In this document: positions 25,383-34,799 of the stretch, in pieces
Layout: each line of letters starts with the position of its first letter
Numbering within the stretch: the stretch's first letter is position 1
Assembly (NCBI GenBank): GCA_038882715.1
Contig: JAVZNR010000008.1
Span: 1-64,000 of the forward strand
Length of the DNA stretch: 64,000 nt
Reading direction: 5' to 3'
Source of the DNA: Candidatus Bathyarchaeia archaeon
GTDB taxonomy: Archaea; Thermoproteota; Bathyarchaeia; Bathyarchaeales; DTEX01
Program-made: the position numbers and the translations under genes
The notes under the pieces: generated by a model
Told to the model about the DNA's origin: nothing
Database searches by the model: none
Seen by the model: the letters and a program-made list of their open reading frames with translations, nothing else

Positions 25383-26093
25383 TCACTCTTCAGCCTCCGG
25401 ATAAGGTAATAATTCTACTCCAATATTCTTTGAGATATTATACTGGTAGTATCTCAGGTTTAGATCCGTCGCCCGCATCTTAAGAACTATCAATCTCCTT
25501 CTGAGGAAGTTTTCTCTAGAAACCATTTCAAGCATAATTATTCCGTCGGATAGAAACTCCTCAACACCGGTGCCAAGCCTGCCACTCCCCCACGGGATTT
25601 CAGCCGTCAATATTGTTGTGCAGCCCAGTCTACGCAGCACTTTCTGGAGAATAGATATTAATGTTCTTACCTCAGCCATGCTTCTGAACACAACTGTTAA
25701 AGCGGTAATGGAATCTATAACTAGCCTTTTAGCCCCCATAACTCTAACGGTCTCAATTATTTCATCGAGGGCCGCCTCCGCTTTATCAGTTTCCTTCAGG
25801 GATAAAAGATCTAGAATCTCTACCTGCTGTTTTTTCTGCAAGTTGTCGAAGTTCCATCCAAGCGTAAGCATATTATTCTTAAAGGACTCAGCCCCCTCCT
25901 CAAAAGTTACAAAAACGCCTTTCTCCCTATACTTTGCGGCCCCCAAATATATGAATTGGGCTGCAAGTATAGTCTTACCGGTTCCGGGGCCTCCGGCTAT
26001 TAAAATTGTGCTCCCCTCTGGAAAGCCACCCTGCAATATTTCGTCGAGCTTCTCCACTCCTGTTGGGATTCTTCTCAATTTAACTTTCACCAC
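25383..26093 (-). CDS. KaiC-like RecA-superfamily ATPase
   Basis: This 236-residue single-domain protein contains the RecA/KaiC core. IPTGVEKLDEILQGGFPEGS leads into Walker A GGPGTGKT (34-41). VFVTFEEGAESF carries the conserved glutamates, and RLVIDSITAL is Walker B. LKMRATDLNLRYYQY near the C-terminus matches the KaiC K-M-R motif region. Such archaeal KaiC-like proteins act as ATP-driven switches in signalling. Its start overlaps the V4R-like gene by 14 nt, and it is followed 6 nt later by the GH3-like gene, so all are co-translated. Confidence 0.85.
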   Translation of the reverse strand: MVKVKLRRIPTGVEKLDEILQGGFPEGSTILIAGGPGTGKTILAAQFIYLGAAKYREKGVFVTFEEGAESFKNNMLTLGWNFDNLQKKQQVEILDLLSLKETDKAEAALDEIIETVRVMGAKRLVIDSITALTVVFRSMAEVRTLISILQKVLRRLGCTTILTAEIPWGSGRLGTGVEEFLSDGIIMLEMVSRENFLRRRLIVLKMRATDLNLRYYQYNISKNIGVELLPYPEAEE

Positions 26094-26520
26094 CCTTTGG
26101 ATAAAATATGGCTTCTAGCTCGCTTGGAAAATTATTCCTCATCTCCTTGACTGAAACCTTTTTTCCAGCAATACCCTCAAGGAAACCTGCAATTATACCG
26201 TATAAAATGAAGCGTGAATGCGGTGTTTTAAGAGAGGTTTCTTGAATTATAATCCTCCCCAGAAGATCGCTTTCCTCAACATCCGTAAAGATAAGGTTTC
26301 CTAAGGCTCTCTGAGCAAAGTATTCTGAGAGGGTTCTTAATCTCTCTTGGAAAGTTGCATCATACCTCTTGATCGCCTCAGCGTAACTTCTTCCGATACC
26401 TATGCCAATGTACCGCAATATTAGAGTGCCCCCGGAGCCGAAGAACTCATATATGGTGTCTGAGATCTCATCCCACTCTTTAATAATCCATTTAATTTCC
26501 ACCTGACCAATATTTTTCAA
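26080..26520 (-). CDS. V4R-like small-molecule-binding protein
   Basis: This 146-residue protein starts at TTG 26520 behind GGAGGT. The pattern TLILRYIGIGIGRSYAEAI followed by a helix, and FILYGIIAGFLEGIAGKKVSVKE with a closing beta strand, resembles V4R-type ligand-binding domains (related to haem-NO-binding folds), though the Cys residues that often mark V4R are missing. It begins the operon with KaiC-like, GH3-like and 7TM-DUF835 genes and may provide the ligand-sensing input. Fold assignment is tentative. Confidence 0.5.
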   Translation of the reverse strand: MKNIGQVEIKWIIKEWDEISDTIYEFFGSGGTLILRYIGIGIGRSYAEAIKRYDATFQERLRTLSEYFAQRALGNLIFTDVEESDLLGRIIIQETSLKTPHSRFILYGIIAGFLEGIAGKKVSVKEMRNNFPSELEAIFYPKGGES

Positions 26521-26684
26521 ATAGCGACCTCCAGATTAAAGGACAATCAAAGGTCTTTGTTCAGCCCTAATAAAGATTATTACGTTTTTCGAAAATAATG
26601 TGCGCCCTTTGGGATAAGAGTGCTACTTTTTTATATGTTAGGTCTACTCGCCTGATACTTAAAAAAGCGTTTCCACATATATGT

Positions 26685-27047
26685 TTAAGGGGCGCTATCT
26701 ACTCTTCTCTCCAAATCTACCAGCAAGCGTATTAAGGCTGTCATCCTTTCCCTAGCCCAAGACTTCCCTTTTTCAGTTACAGAGAAGACTCTACTCCTAT
26801 TTGTCATCGTATCTCCCTTGATTAAACCTCTCTTCTCCATTAAATGGAGTGTAGGATATAGGACGCTTGGCGCAACCAAGACCCCAAAAGCCTCATATAT
26901 ATGCGACAGCAGCTTATAACCAGTCATGGGACCATCCCTTAGCAACATCAGCACGACGATTAAGTCTAGAAACGTTTTACAGAATTTATCCCTGATTTCC
27001 CTTGAGACAGAAAATCTGACGAGGCTATGCGTATCTCTCTGAGCCAT
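26685..27047 (-). CDS. PadR-family transcription regulator
   Basis: ATG 27047 is chosen because GAGGAG lies just upstream; an upstream ATG adds an unlikely 27-residue hydrophobic leader. The 120-residue product contains the PadR winged helix: LDLIVVLMLLRDGPMTGYKLLSHI, then SVLYPTLHLMEKRGLIKG and RVFSVTEKGKSW. PadR proteins are dimeric repressors that bind palindromes near their own promoters. It has no C-terminal effector domain beyond a dimerisation helix. It is separate from the four-gene operon to its left by 164 nt, and whether it controls that operon is unknown. Confidence 0.8.
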   Translation of the reverse strand: MAQRDTHSLVRFSVSREIRDKFCKTFLDLIVVLMLLRDGPMTGYKLLSHIYEAFGVLVAPSVLYPTLHLMEKRGLIKGDTMTNRSRVFSVTEKGKSWARERMTALIRLLVDLERRVDSAP

Positions 27048-27282
27048 AAAGTCTCCTCTAAAGGAGATTTTATACGGATTAAATAAAAATTTTGGAGCAA
27101 AATTTAAGAATAATTTAAGCCCTATCAAAAATTTTAGTTAAGCGATGTTTACGATAATATTGTTTATCTTTAAAGTTTAAAGCCAGATATTTTTACTGGT
27201 TGAAAGCAATAAACATTGGCTTAGTGGCTTCCAGTTTATTTGGGCACTTCTATTCATCTAGAACAATAATAACGGCGTGATC

Positions 27283-27921
27283 TCAGGAGGCGCTCTTCTT
27301 CTCAGCTATTAAAACGCGATACCCGCTTTCCCTCGCGAGAACTGTAAAATTGCCGAATGCTTCCTTGAGCATCTGTGTAAATCTTTCTTTCCCAATCTTC
27401 GATCTCACAACTATCTGTAGTACGCCCCCATTGCTTAAATATTTCGGCGCCTCAGTCACTATGGCTCTGACCGTTGCTAGCCCGGCGCTTATAGGCGGAT
27501 TGGAGAGTATACATTCAAAAGTCATGCCCCTAACGGGATCATAAAGGCTGCCATGTCTAGCTTCAGCGTTATTAACCCCATTAATCTTGATGTTGTGTTT
27601 AGCGAGGTTTACGGCCCGCTTATTTACGTCAACCATTACTACGTGAATATTGGGGTTCAATGCGGCGGCTACAATTCCAATAACTCCGTATCCGCAGCCA
27701 ATATCCAGAACATAACCTTTTTCTGGTAGAATCATGTTTTCAACCAAAATTCTTGTGCCTAGATCAACTCGATTCTTCGAAAAGACGCTTTTAGACGTCA
27801 AAAACTGAAATCTTTTTCCACGTAGATACGCATTTATCAGCTTAAACTCCGGCTTAGATCTCGGTCTGGGAGTAAAGTAGTGCTCTACTTCACTAGGTTT
27901 ACCGCACATATTTTCATTCAT
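27283..27921 (-). CDS. Class I methyltransferase, RsmC/small-methyltransferase type
   Basis: This 212-residue protein has a SAM-binding motif GYVLDIGCGYGVIGIVAA (about 89-106), acidic motif MVDVNKRAVNLA, and SNPPISAG, the N-P-P motif of N-methyltransferases acting on nucleic-acid bases or glutamine. The pattern from YFTPRPRSKPEFKLI through FQFLTSKSVFSKNRVDLGT is that of the archaeal MTS group related to RsmC. A role in modifying rRNA is likely but the target base is not known. It stands alone, 124 nt from pyrB on the same strand. Confidence 0.75.
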   Translation of the reverse strand: MNENMCGKPSEVEHYFTPRPRSKPEFKLINAYLRGKRFQFLTSKSVFSKNRVDLGTRILVENMILPEKGYVLDIGCGYGVIGIVAAALNPNIHVVMVDVNKRAVNLAKHNIKINGVNNAEARHGSLYDPVRGMTFECILSNPPISAGLATVRAIVTEAPKYLSNGGVLQIVVRSKIGKERFTQMLKEAFGNFTVLARESGYRVLIAEKKSAS

Positions 27922-28045
27922 CCTTTAGATTTCTCAGCCCATCTTTTCGGTACAGGCGTTCTCTAAAACCATGTCGCCGCATTCTATACGCGACCGGTGC
28001 TACAACACTCTTGAAGGCTTTTAGTCTGGATTTCGATCCTAACGC

Positions 28046-28981
<936 letters not shown>

Positions 28982-29057
28982 TTAAAACACCTCGAGCAGG
29001 CAATAAGCATTTTACTCTATAAAAATTTAAATTTTCTCTCGTGGCATATTGAGAAAG

Positions 29058-29095
29058 TTTATATAGATGTATCAAAATTGATATCAATGGTGATA
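29058..29095 (+). promoter_or_regulatory. TATA box and palindromic operator before PadR gene
   Basis: TTTATATAG (29058-29066) is followed by TATCA (29070-29074), the 12-bp palindrome ATTGATATCAAT (29077-29088) and TGATA (29091-29095), ending just before ATG 29098. The nested inverted repeats sit over the expected transcription start, the usual place for autorepression. Confidence 0.5.
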
Positions 29096-29097
29096 TA

Positions 29098-29697
29098 ATG
29101 TTCAGGTTCTATGACGAGGAACACGATAATCCGCCGCATGTGCCTCCACCACCCCCACCTCCACCACACGGACCATGGAGAAACTTAGGTAGACATTTAG
29201 CCTGCGTTCCTAAAGGCTTTTTAAAGTTCCGTGTTCTCTGGCTGCTGAAAGAGAAGCCCATGTCGGGCTCAGAGATAATGGATGAAATTGAGAAGGAGAC
29301 TCATGGTTTCTGGAAGCCTAGCCCCGGGTCGATTTATCCGCTCCTAGCATGGTTACAGGATAAGGGCTATATTAAAGAAGTTCCAAGTGGAGAGACGGGG
29401 GTAAAACGTTACGCAATAACCGAGCAGGGCTTAAAACTGCTGGAGGAGCAGGCTAACATACAGGAGAAAATGCGGAGAATAATCTTTTTTGCTCCACGCT
29501 TCATATGGTTCCTTCCCTCAATGAGAAGGGTTGCTGAGTTACGGGAATCCTTTGAGAAAACTATTAGATCTCTTATAGATTTGGAGGAGGCTCTTAGGGA
29601 GAAGTTCGACGAGGAAACGCTTAAGGAGGCATCCAGAATTCTAAACGAGGCTGCCGAGAAGATTGAAGGGCTCGCTAAGAAGGCTAGGGAGAAATAG
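29098..29697 (+). CDS. PadR-family regulator with His/Pro-rich N-terminus
   Basis: This 199-residue protein starts at ATG 29098. Residues about 8-35 are rich in proline and histidine (eight consecutive prolines, with histidines on either side), a low-complexity stretch that could bind metal. The PadR winged helix follows: VLWLLKEKPMSGSEIMDEI, GSIYPLLAWLQDKGYIKE and KRYAITEQGLKLL. A long C-terminal helical region (about 120-199) should mediate dimerisation. The palindromic promoter just upstream suggests it represses itself, and possibly the divergent pyrB side or the ThuA gene 88 nt downstream. The effector is unknown; metal sensing is only a guess. Confidence 0.8.
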   Translation: MFRFYDEEHDNPPHVPPPPPPPPHGPWRNLGRHLACVPKGFLKFRVLWLLKEKPMSGSEIMDEIEKETHGFWKPSPGSIYPLLAWLQDKGYIKEVPSGETGVKRYAITEQGLKLLEEQANIQEKMRRIIFFAPRFIWFLPSMRRVAELRESFEKTIRSLIDLEEALREKFDEETLKEASRILNEAAEKIEGLAKKAREK

Positions 29698-29785
29698 GTC
29701 AAGCGCCCCTAAAGACTTTTACCGCTTTAGGAAAGCATTAAATAAATGCTTCCTCAAAAGAATATGTTCAGGAGGTTTAAGGCTG

Positions 29786-30454
29786 ATGAAAAGGCTCCTT
29801 ATGGTGACCCACTCAGCTGGCTTTAAACATGATTACCTGCCAGTTGCTAGGGAGACCATTAAGAGAATCGGTGCCGAGTCAGGGAGGTTTGACGTAGTCG
29901 CCACAGATGAATGTGATCTTTTAAACCATGAGAACTTGAAAAAGTTTGATGCAATATTATTCGCGACGACCGGCGAGCTGCCAATATCTGATGAGCAAAA
30001 AATGGACTTCATAAATGCGGTTAAAGGTGGAAAAGGTTTCATAGGTATCCATAATGCTGCGGACACATTCTACAAGTTTCCGGAATACGGGAGGATGCTT
30101 GGCGGATACTTTCATAGCCATCCGTGGACTCAGGAGGTCGCGGTTATCGTGGAAGACAGAAATCATCCGGCTACAAGACATCTTCCGGAAAGATTTACCG
30201 TCAAAGAGGAGGTTTACACGTTTAGGGACTGGTCCCGAGACAGAACTCATGTTCTAATAAAATTAGACAATAGCTCGGTCGACTTAAGTAAAGGGACTAG
30301 GCCGGACAACGACTATGCGCTCTGCTGGTGCCACAATTATGGTGAGGGCAGAGTCTTCTATACGGCGTTTGGACATTTTAAAGAGATTTGGAGCGAAGAA
30401 TGGTTTCAGACGCATCTATTAAATGGCATACTATGGGCGATGAGGGTTCTGTAA
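29786..30454 (+). CDS. ThuA-domain protein
   Basis: ATG 29786 follows AGGAGG; a longer frame from 29663 overlaps the previous gene and is unlikely. The 222-residue protein matches ThuA: RLLMVTHSAGFKHDYLP at the start, FDAILFATTGELPIS, GKGFIGIHNAADTFY near residue 78, and a C-terminal part with GRVFYTAFGH. ThuA proteins have a class I glutamine-amidotransferase-like fold without the amidotransferase cysteine and are linked to sugar (trehalose, glycoside) utilisation, mechanism uncertain. Lying 3' of the PadR gene on the same strand, it may be under its control. Confidence 0.8.
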   Translation: MKRLLMVTHSAGFKHDYLPVARETIKRIGAESGRFDVVATDECDLLNHENLKKFDAILFATTGELPISDEQKMDFINAVKGGKGFIGIHNAADTFYKFPEYGRMLGGYFHSHPWTQEVAVIVEDRNHPATRHLPERFTVKEEVYTFRDWSRDRTHVLIKLDNSSVDLSKGTRPDNDYALCWCHNYGEGRVFYTAFGHFKEIWSEEWFQTHLLNGILWAMRVL

Positions 30455-30475
30455 TTCGGCTTTAGAATCCTCGCT

Positions 30476-30826
30476 TTATTTTTCCCATATTCTCCCTAAG
30501 TACTCGGAGAGCTTATCTTTCAGCAATTTTATTAGCCTTGGATCGCTTCTCGCATATATATCCGGTATGTCAAGCACAACGATTTTGTTTTCTGCCTCAG
30601 GCTTCAAGGCCACTATAGCATCCTTATGATGCTCTTCCATCGCAAATATTACGTCAGCCCAATCAATAAGCCCCTCCGTTATTCTTTTCCTAGCGTTAGG
30701 CCATATGCCGGCTGATCGAACCTCAAACCCATCGACGCCTCTTAAAATAGCCTCGGCTGTTGGGCTCCGATCAACATTAGCCGTGCAAACAAAGAGAATA
30801 CGCTTAGGTTTTTCATTTATTGCCAC
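30476..30826 (-). CDS. Low-molecular-weight protein tyrosine phosphatase-like
   Basis: This 116-residue protein starts at GTG 30826 after GGGAGATGA. The N-terminal P-loop VCTANVDRSPTAEAIL supplies the C-x5-R active site, and DIPDIYARSDP near residue 88 supplies the general-acid aspartate region. LMW-PTPs dephosphorylate tyrosine or, in the ArsC variant, reduce arsenate; the extra cysteines of arsenate reductases are missing, so phosphatase is preferred. It is shorter than the usual 140-160 residues. It is followed 17 nt later by the MDR dehydrogenase gene on the same strand. Confidence 0.75.
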   Translation of the reverse strand: MAINEKPKRILFVCTANVDRSPTAEAILRGVDGFEVRSAGIWPNARKRITEGLIDWADVIFAMEEHHKDAIVALKPEAENKIVVLDIPDIYARSDPRLIKLLKDKLSEYLGRIWEK

Positions 30827-30843
30827 TTAAGTCATCTCCCTGC

Positions 30844-31857
30844 TCAGTAATTCTTGAATTGGAGGATTACGCCCATAGCATTAAACCTATCCTTTAAGAG
30901 CATTCTATAGGCTTCTTCAGCATTACGCCAAGAATATCTATGCGTTATTAAATGGCTAACTCTAATATATCTAGCTGACAATAGATCGAAAAATAGCTCA
31001 GTGTTCCTTTTTCTCGTCCATGGATTATATGGTGTCTCGTATTCGGGTTGGCTGGAGAAATGAGTCCCAATTATCACTCTGCTCGGCCTATTAACCTCAT
31101 CATGAAAGTCTATTGCTGTCTTTCCTCTAGGCGAACTTAAAACTACAAAGTATCCCAGAGGTTTAGTGAGCGTTATAGCTTCTGGTATAACGCTTGGATT
31201 CCCTGTTACCTCAAAGACTTTATCCACCATTCTTCCCCTAGTTATTCTCCTAACGGCTTCTCTCAGATCGCCCCAGTCGCCAGCGCGTAGAGTATGCGTT
31301 GCCCCCGATAGCTCGGAAAGCTTAAGCCTGTATTCGGCGAGATCTACGGCTATAACCGGATGCGCTCCAGCCATCCTAGAGAACATCACGGCCATCTGCC
31401 CAAGAAGCCCAAGGCCGACAACCGCAACAGATTCGCCTAGGGAAACTTTTGCAAGCCTAACTGAATTCATCACTCCAGCCGCAATCGTATGGAAGCATGC
31501 TTCTTCAACGTTAACGCCCTCGGGAACCTTTATAATCTGATCCGCGCGGACAGTGGCGTAGGTTGCATGCGGGGACATCGCTGCAATCATATCGCCAACA
31601 GTGAAGCCCTCAACCTCAGCGCCGCACTTTACTATTCTACCAACGCTAGAATACCCTGGCACGAAAGGATACTTAACATATATTGACCAAGCTGACCGCT
31701 CCGGGAAATCGCCAGTCAAAGCCGTCAGCTCCGTCCCCGTGCTTATCAACGTCGCCACGTTCTCCACCAGAACCTCGCCTTCAGACGGCTCCTTAACGTC
31801 GAATTCTTCAATCTCAATGGTATTGGCCTTTGGAAAAACGACCCTGTAACCCCTCAC
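30844..31857 (-). CDS. Medium-chain dehydrogenase/reductase (zinc-alcohol-dehydrogenase type)
   Basis: This 337-residue protein starts at GTG 31857 after GGAGG. The N-terminal GroES-like domain has LISTGTELTALTG where catalytic-zinc ADHs have a cysteine, then FVPGYSSVGRIVKCG. The Rossmann domain has VAVVGLGLLGQMA. The ISTGTE pattern occurs in BchC-like and sugar-modifying MDR proteins that have lost the first zinc ligand. It probably oxidises a polyol or glycoside using NAD(P). The substrate is not identifiable; the ThuA gene nearby hints at sugar metabolism. Confidence 0.75.
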   Translation of the reverse strand: MRGYRVVFPKANTIEIEEFDVKEPSEGEVLVENVATLISTGTELTALTGDFPERSAWSIYVKYPFVPGYSSVGRIVKCGAEVEGFTVGDMIAAMSPHATYATVRADQIIKVPEGVNVEEACFHTIAAGVMNSVRLAKVSLGESVAVVGLGLLGQMAVMFSRMAGAHPVIAVDLAEYRLKLSELSGATHTLRAGDWGDLREAVRRITRGRMVDKVFEVTGNPSVIPEAITLTKPLGYFVVLSSPRGKTAIDFHDEVNRPSRVIIGTHFSSQPEYETPYNPWTRKRNTELFFDLLSARYIRVSHLITHRYSWRNAEEAYRMLLKDRFNAMGVILQFKNY

Positions 31858-31952
31858 GATTAAACCTCCTTAAACATTCTAACCAATCTTGAAAACTATT
31901 CGTCCAAAATATTATATATGTCCCTTCCTTAAAAAGAAAATTGGCGGTTAAG

Positions 31953-32231
31953 ATGAGCGTTGATGAGGCTATGCGTGAAATAAAGGCTATAGAGCGCCTT
32001 ATTGGCCCCTACGAGCACTTTTCCTATGAGGCTAAGAAGGTTCTCGCTGCTTTAAGGGATCTGAAGAACGTGTTAGAAAGTATGGATGAAAAAAGCATAA
32101 AGCGAATAATGAGGGAAATGTCCAATATTGATGAGCTTGCAGCCCCATATAGAGGATACGACTTCGTTGAGGAGACTCTAGTGCACGCAAAAAAATTGTT
32201 GGATGAACTCAGGAAGATCGTAGGCGAATAG
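31953..32231 (+). CDS. Small helical protein, unknown
   Basis: ATG 31953 gives 92 residues; TTG 31941 in the same frame is possible. The protein is almost entirely helical and charged, with two similar blocks: IERLIGPYEHFSYEAKKVLAAL and IDELAAPYRGYDFVEETLVHA. These look like an internal duplication around a [IL]-x-P-Y core. An ATTATATATG box lies upstream. No family is recognised and the neighbours, an MDR dehydrogenase and a flavoprotein, give no firm clue. Confidence 0.65.
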   Translation: MSVDEAMREIKAIERLIGPYEHFSYEAKKVLAALRDLKNVLESMDEKSIKRIMREMSNIDELAAPYRGYDFVEETLVHAKKLLDELRKIVGE

Positions 32232-32251
32232 CCGCTTAATGATCTTTTCAT

Positions 32252-32827
32252 TCACCCTAATCCCTTTATCTTTTTTATAAGCCAAACCATCTTCTTCGCG
32301 AAGTTTCTCGCAGTTCTTAAACCCTCTTCATCTTTAAGCACGTCGCCTTTATCCCTGCCGAAAGCTATGTTCCAGTATGTTGACCCCGGAACAATCATGC
32401 CTTGAATCATAAAGAAGAAGAGCAGCTGCGCGAATGTGAAGTTTTGGCCAGCTCTTCTAGCTACAACTAGTGGTCCCCCAACCTTGTTCTCAAAAATCCG
32501 CCCTTTAGCCATGGAAACATACCCAGCTCTGTCGATTAAAGCCATTATCTGCGGTGTCGCGGATCCAAAGTAGACTGGTGAAGCAAGTATTATGCCGTCC
32601 GCTTTAACCATTTTATCAAAGATCTCTTGGAAATCATCCTTTATATGGCATTCGCCCGTTCTTCTGCATGAAAGGCAAGCATCGCATGGCTTAATCTCCT
32701 TGTCAGCCAACCTTATAATTTCGGTTTGAGCGCCCTCCTCGGTGGCCGCGTTTAAAGCCTCTTGAAGGAGCATCTCGGTGTTGCCGCCAATTCTCGGGCT
32801 ACCTACAATCCCTACTATGAAAACCAT
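32252..32827 (-). CDS. Iron-sulfur flavoprotein / NADPH-dependent FMN reductase
   Basis: This 191-residue flavodoxin-fold protein opens with VGIVGSPRIGGNTEMLLQEAL, the FMN phosphate loop. It has CDACLSCRRTGEC (C-x2-C-x2-C-x5-C) at about 48-60, the compact [4Fe-4S] motif of iron-sulfur flavoproteins, and ASPVYFGSATPQ for the flavin ring. Such proteins pass electrons between ferredoxin and small acceptors, including oxygen or quinones, in anaerobic archaea. The start is ATG 32827. Confidence 0.85.
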   Translation of the reverse strand: MVFIVGIVGSPRIGGNTEMLLQEALNAATEEGAQTEIIRLADKEIKPCDACLSCRRTGECHIKDDFQEIFDKMVKADGIILASPVYFGSATPQIMALIDRAGYVSMAKGRIFENKVGGPLVVARRAGQNFTFAQLLFFFMIQGMIVPGSTYWNIAFGRDKGDVLKDEEGLRTARNFAKKMVWLIKKIKGLG

Positions 32828-32886
32828 AATATCACCGAATTAAGTTAAACATGTTTACATAGATAAATCCTACAGGTCTTCTCCAA

Positions 32887-33431
32887 TCAAATTCTTAATT
32901 TAGTGGCGCACTTCTTACAGAATCTTCGCGTTTTCCTATCAGTCATCCCTATATGAAGCGAAAAGAACATGACGCATGCCGGGTTTTCACAGTGTCTCAG
33001 ACCGAACACATGCCCCAACTCATGAATCGCTTCTTTAATGGCTCTATCTACGAGAAGATCTCTGTTTGGATTCTCACCGTAAAATTCAGGCCTAAGCCTA
33101 AAAAGCGATATTATCGCAGATTTCCCGGGGCATTGAGCTTCACCGAAAATAAATTCATTCCCGGCGCATAAATATCGGCGCTGGTAACTCCCAGCGCTAT
33201 ACATGATTCCCCAGCATCCCTCTCTGATTCCACCGCAAACTTCAACACTTCGCTCAGCAGTATTTCCGAAAGGAATTGCCGCCTCACATGGTTATACGCT
33301 TTATCCGGCAACGGTATCGTTTTTCCACTAATTTCGCAAACAGCTCCTTTAAATGTCTCCATCACTTCTCTTCGAATAAAATCCAGAATTTCCGCATCCA
33401 CTTCGCCAACTCGAACTAAATAAATCCTCAT
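32887..33431 (-). pseudogene. amzA: Archaemetzincin, frameshifted
   Basis: The first frame (ATG 33431 to 33111) encodes the N-terminal half ending DIYAPGMNLFS. The second, entered near 33151, encodes FIFGEAQCPGK, SLFRLRPEFYG and the zinc site HELGHVFGLRHC, then CKKC. Together they make an archaemetzincin of about 180 residues, a zinc metalloprotease with an extra C-terminal cysteine-bound zinc. Adding one T to the run at 33151-33153 (plus-strand AAA) restores MNFIFGEAQ, so a homopolymer sequencing error is the simplest cause; genuine loss of function is possible. Substrates of the archaeal enzyme are not known. The start of the next gene on the same strand lies 9 nt before it. Confidence 0.8.
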
Positions 33432-33440
33432 TTCCCAAAC

Positions 33441-34697
33441 CTATATCACAAATTTTTCTCCGGGATTTGGCGCCTTCGACTCTAAACCCACCTCTTCCTT
33501 AATCCACTTAGCGAATTTTTGGCAGTTTCCGTCCGCTCCATGAATCGTGAACACGATTGGCTTTCCATCAAGCATCTTAATGACGCTTTTAAGCTCTTTC
33601 GCACCAGCATGGGATGAAAAGTCGAAGAAACCTACCTTTGCCTTAATCTTACGAATTTTTCCATCTATAACGCATCTGCCGCTATCCAACAATTCGCGCC
33701 CCGGGGTTCCCGGTATTTGATAACCGACCAGAAAGATCGCGTTCTTAGATTTTTTCCCAACTATTTGAACGTAATATGTTGCTGGGCCGCCCTTTAACAT
33801 TCCGGCTGGCGCTATTATTATGCCTGGCCGCTTCGCAGCTCTTTTTCGCTCCCTCCAATCATCCACCCAATTAACCATGTGAACGGCATCCATGAAGAGT
33901 TTCGGATCCCTGAGAAAATCTAAGTGATTCATAAGTATTCTGCTGGCTTCCCTCGCCATGCCGTCTATTACGACGGGGTGCTCAAAATGATAGGCTGCGA
34001 GGACGCATGCGATCTCTTGAGCTCGGCCAACGCTGAACGCGGGAACTAAAACTGTTCCACCCGCCTCTACAACTTCGGTCGCTTCTTTAATAAACTTCTC
34101 TTCGAGGAGTTTCCGTTCAGTATGATCCTCATCAGCATATGTGCTCTCAATTATCACGGCGTCGAGATCCTTATACTCTAAATCCGCTCCCGGAAGAAGT
34201 CTAGTCTCTATAGTGTTAAAGTCGCTCGTATATAGGAGGCATTTTCCCTCGGCTTCAATTAAAACTGAGGCCCCTCCGGGAAGATGCCCTGAATTCAGGA
34301 GCTTAAATTTTATGTCGCCCACCTTAACTTCTTCCCTATAACTCACGCTGATATAGCTTCTAACCATAGAGTTTAACTCTATATATTCGAAAGGAAGATA
34401 GTAGCCTGATAAATGAATGAAATCTTTGATTAATAGGCTTGTTAGCTCCATGTTCAACCTCGTTCCATAAACCGGTGTCCGCTCGCTTATATGGAAGATG
34501 GGTATCGCGCCTGTGTGATCCAAGTGGCTATGCGTAGCTATAACGAGGTTAACTTCCCTAGGGGGAACATGCATCGGGAAACCAGGAGTATGATTAAGCA
34601 TAACGCCATAGTCAAGTAGAATTTGAGTTTTAGCTGTCTTCACTGATATAGCGTTTCTGCCAACCTCTCTGGCTCCGCCTAAGAATCTTATCTCCAA
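33441..34697 (-). CDS. Beta-CASP metallo-beta-lactamase RNA nuclease (aCPSF2-like)
   Basis: This 418-residue protein starts at TTG 34697. Metallo-beta-lactamase motifs are present in order: HSHLDHTGAIP (motif 2), SGHLPGGAS (3) and YTSDFN (4). The beta-CASP insert and C-terminal motifs TVLVPAFSVGRAQEI, VDGMA-like, and FSSHAGAKEL follow. There are no N-terminal KH domains, so it is aCPSF2-like or RNase J-like rather than aCPSF1. These enzymes cleave RNA endo- or 5'-exonucleolytically in mRNA processing and turnover. The gene lies between the archaemetzincin and tgtA, all leftward. Confidence 0.85.
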   Translation of the reverse strand: MEIRFLGGAREVGRNAISVKTAKTQILLDYGVMLNHTPGFPMHVPPREVNLVIATHSHLDHTGAIPIFHISERTPVYGTRLNMELTSLLIKDFIHLSGYYLPFEYIELNSMVRSYISVSYREEVKVGDIKFKLLNSGHLPGGASVLIEAEGKCLLYTSDFNTIETRLLPGADLEYKDLDAVIIESTYADEDHTERKLLEEKFIKEATEVVEAGGTVLVPAFSVGRAQEIACVLAAYHFEHPVVIDGMAREASRILMNHLDFLRDPKLFMDAVHMVNWVDDWRERKRAAKRPGIIIAPAGMLKGGPATYYVQIVGKKSKNAIFLVGYQIPGTPGRELLDSGRCVIDGKIRKIKAKVGFFDFSSHAGAKELKSVIKMLDGKPIVFTIHGADGNCQKFAKWIKEEVGLESKAPNPGEKFVI

Positions 34698-34799
34698 CGG
34701 GCTTTTCCACCATCTAATTCCAATTAATCTCCATTTTTCAACTTTAAACTAAACTATTTATTCACAATAAAATATAATCTTTTTTCCGTATTCTCGGTT

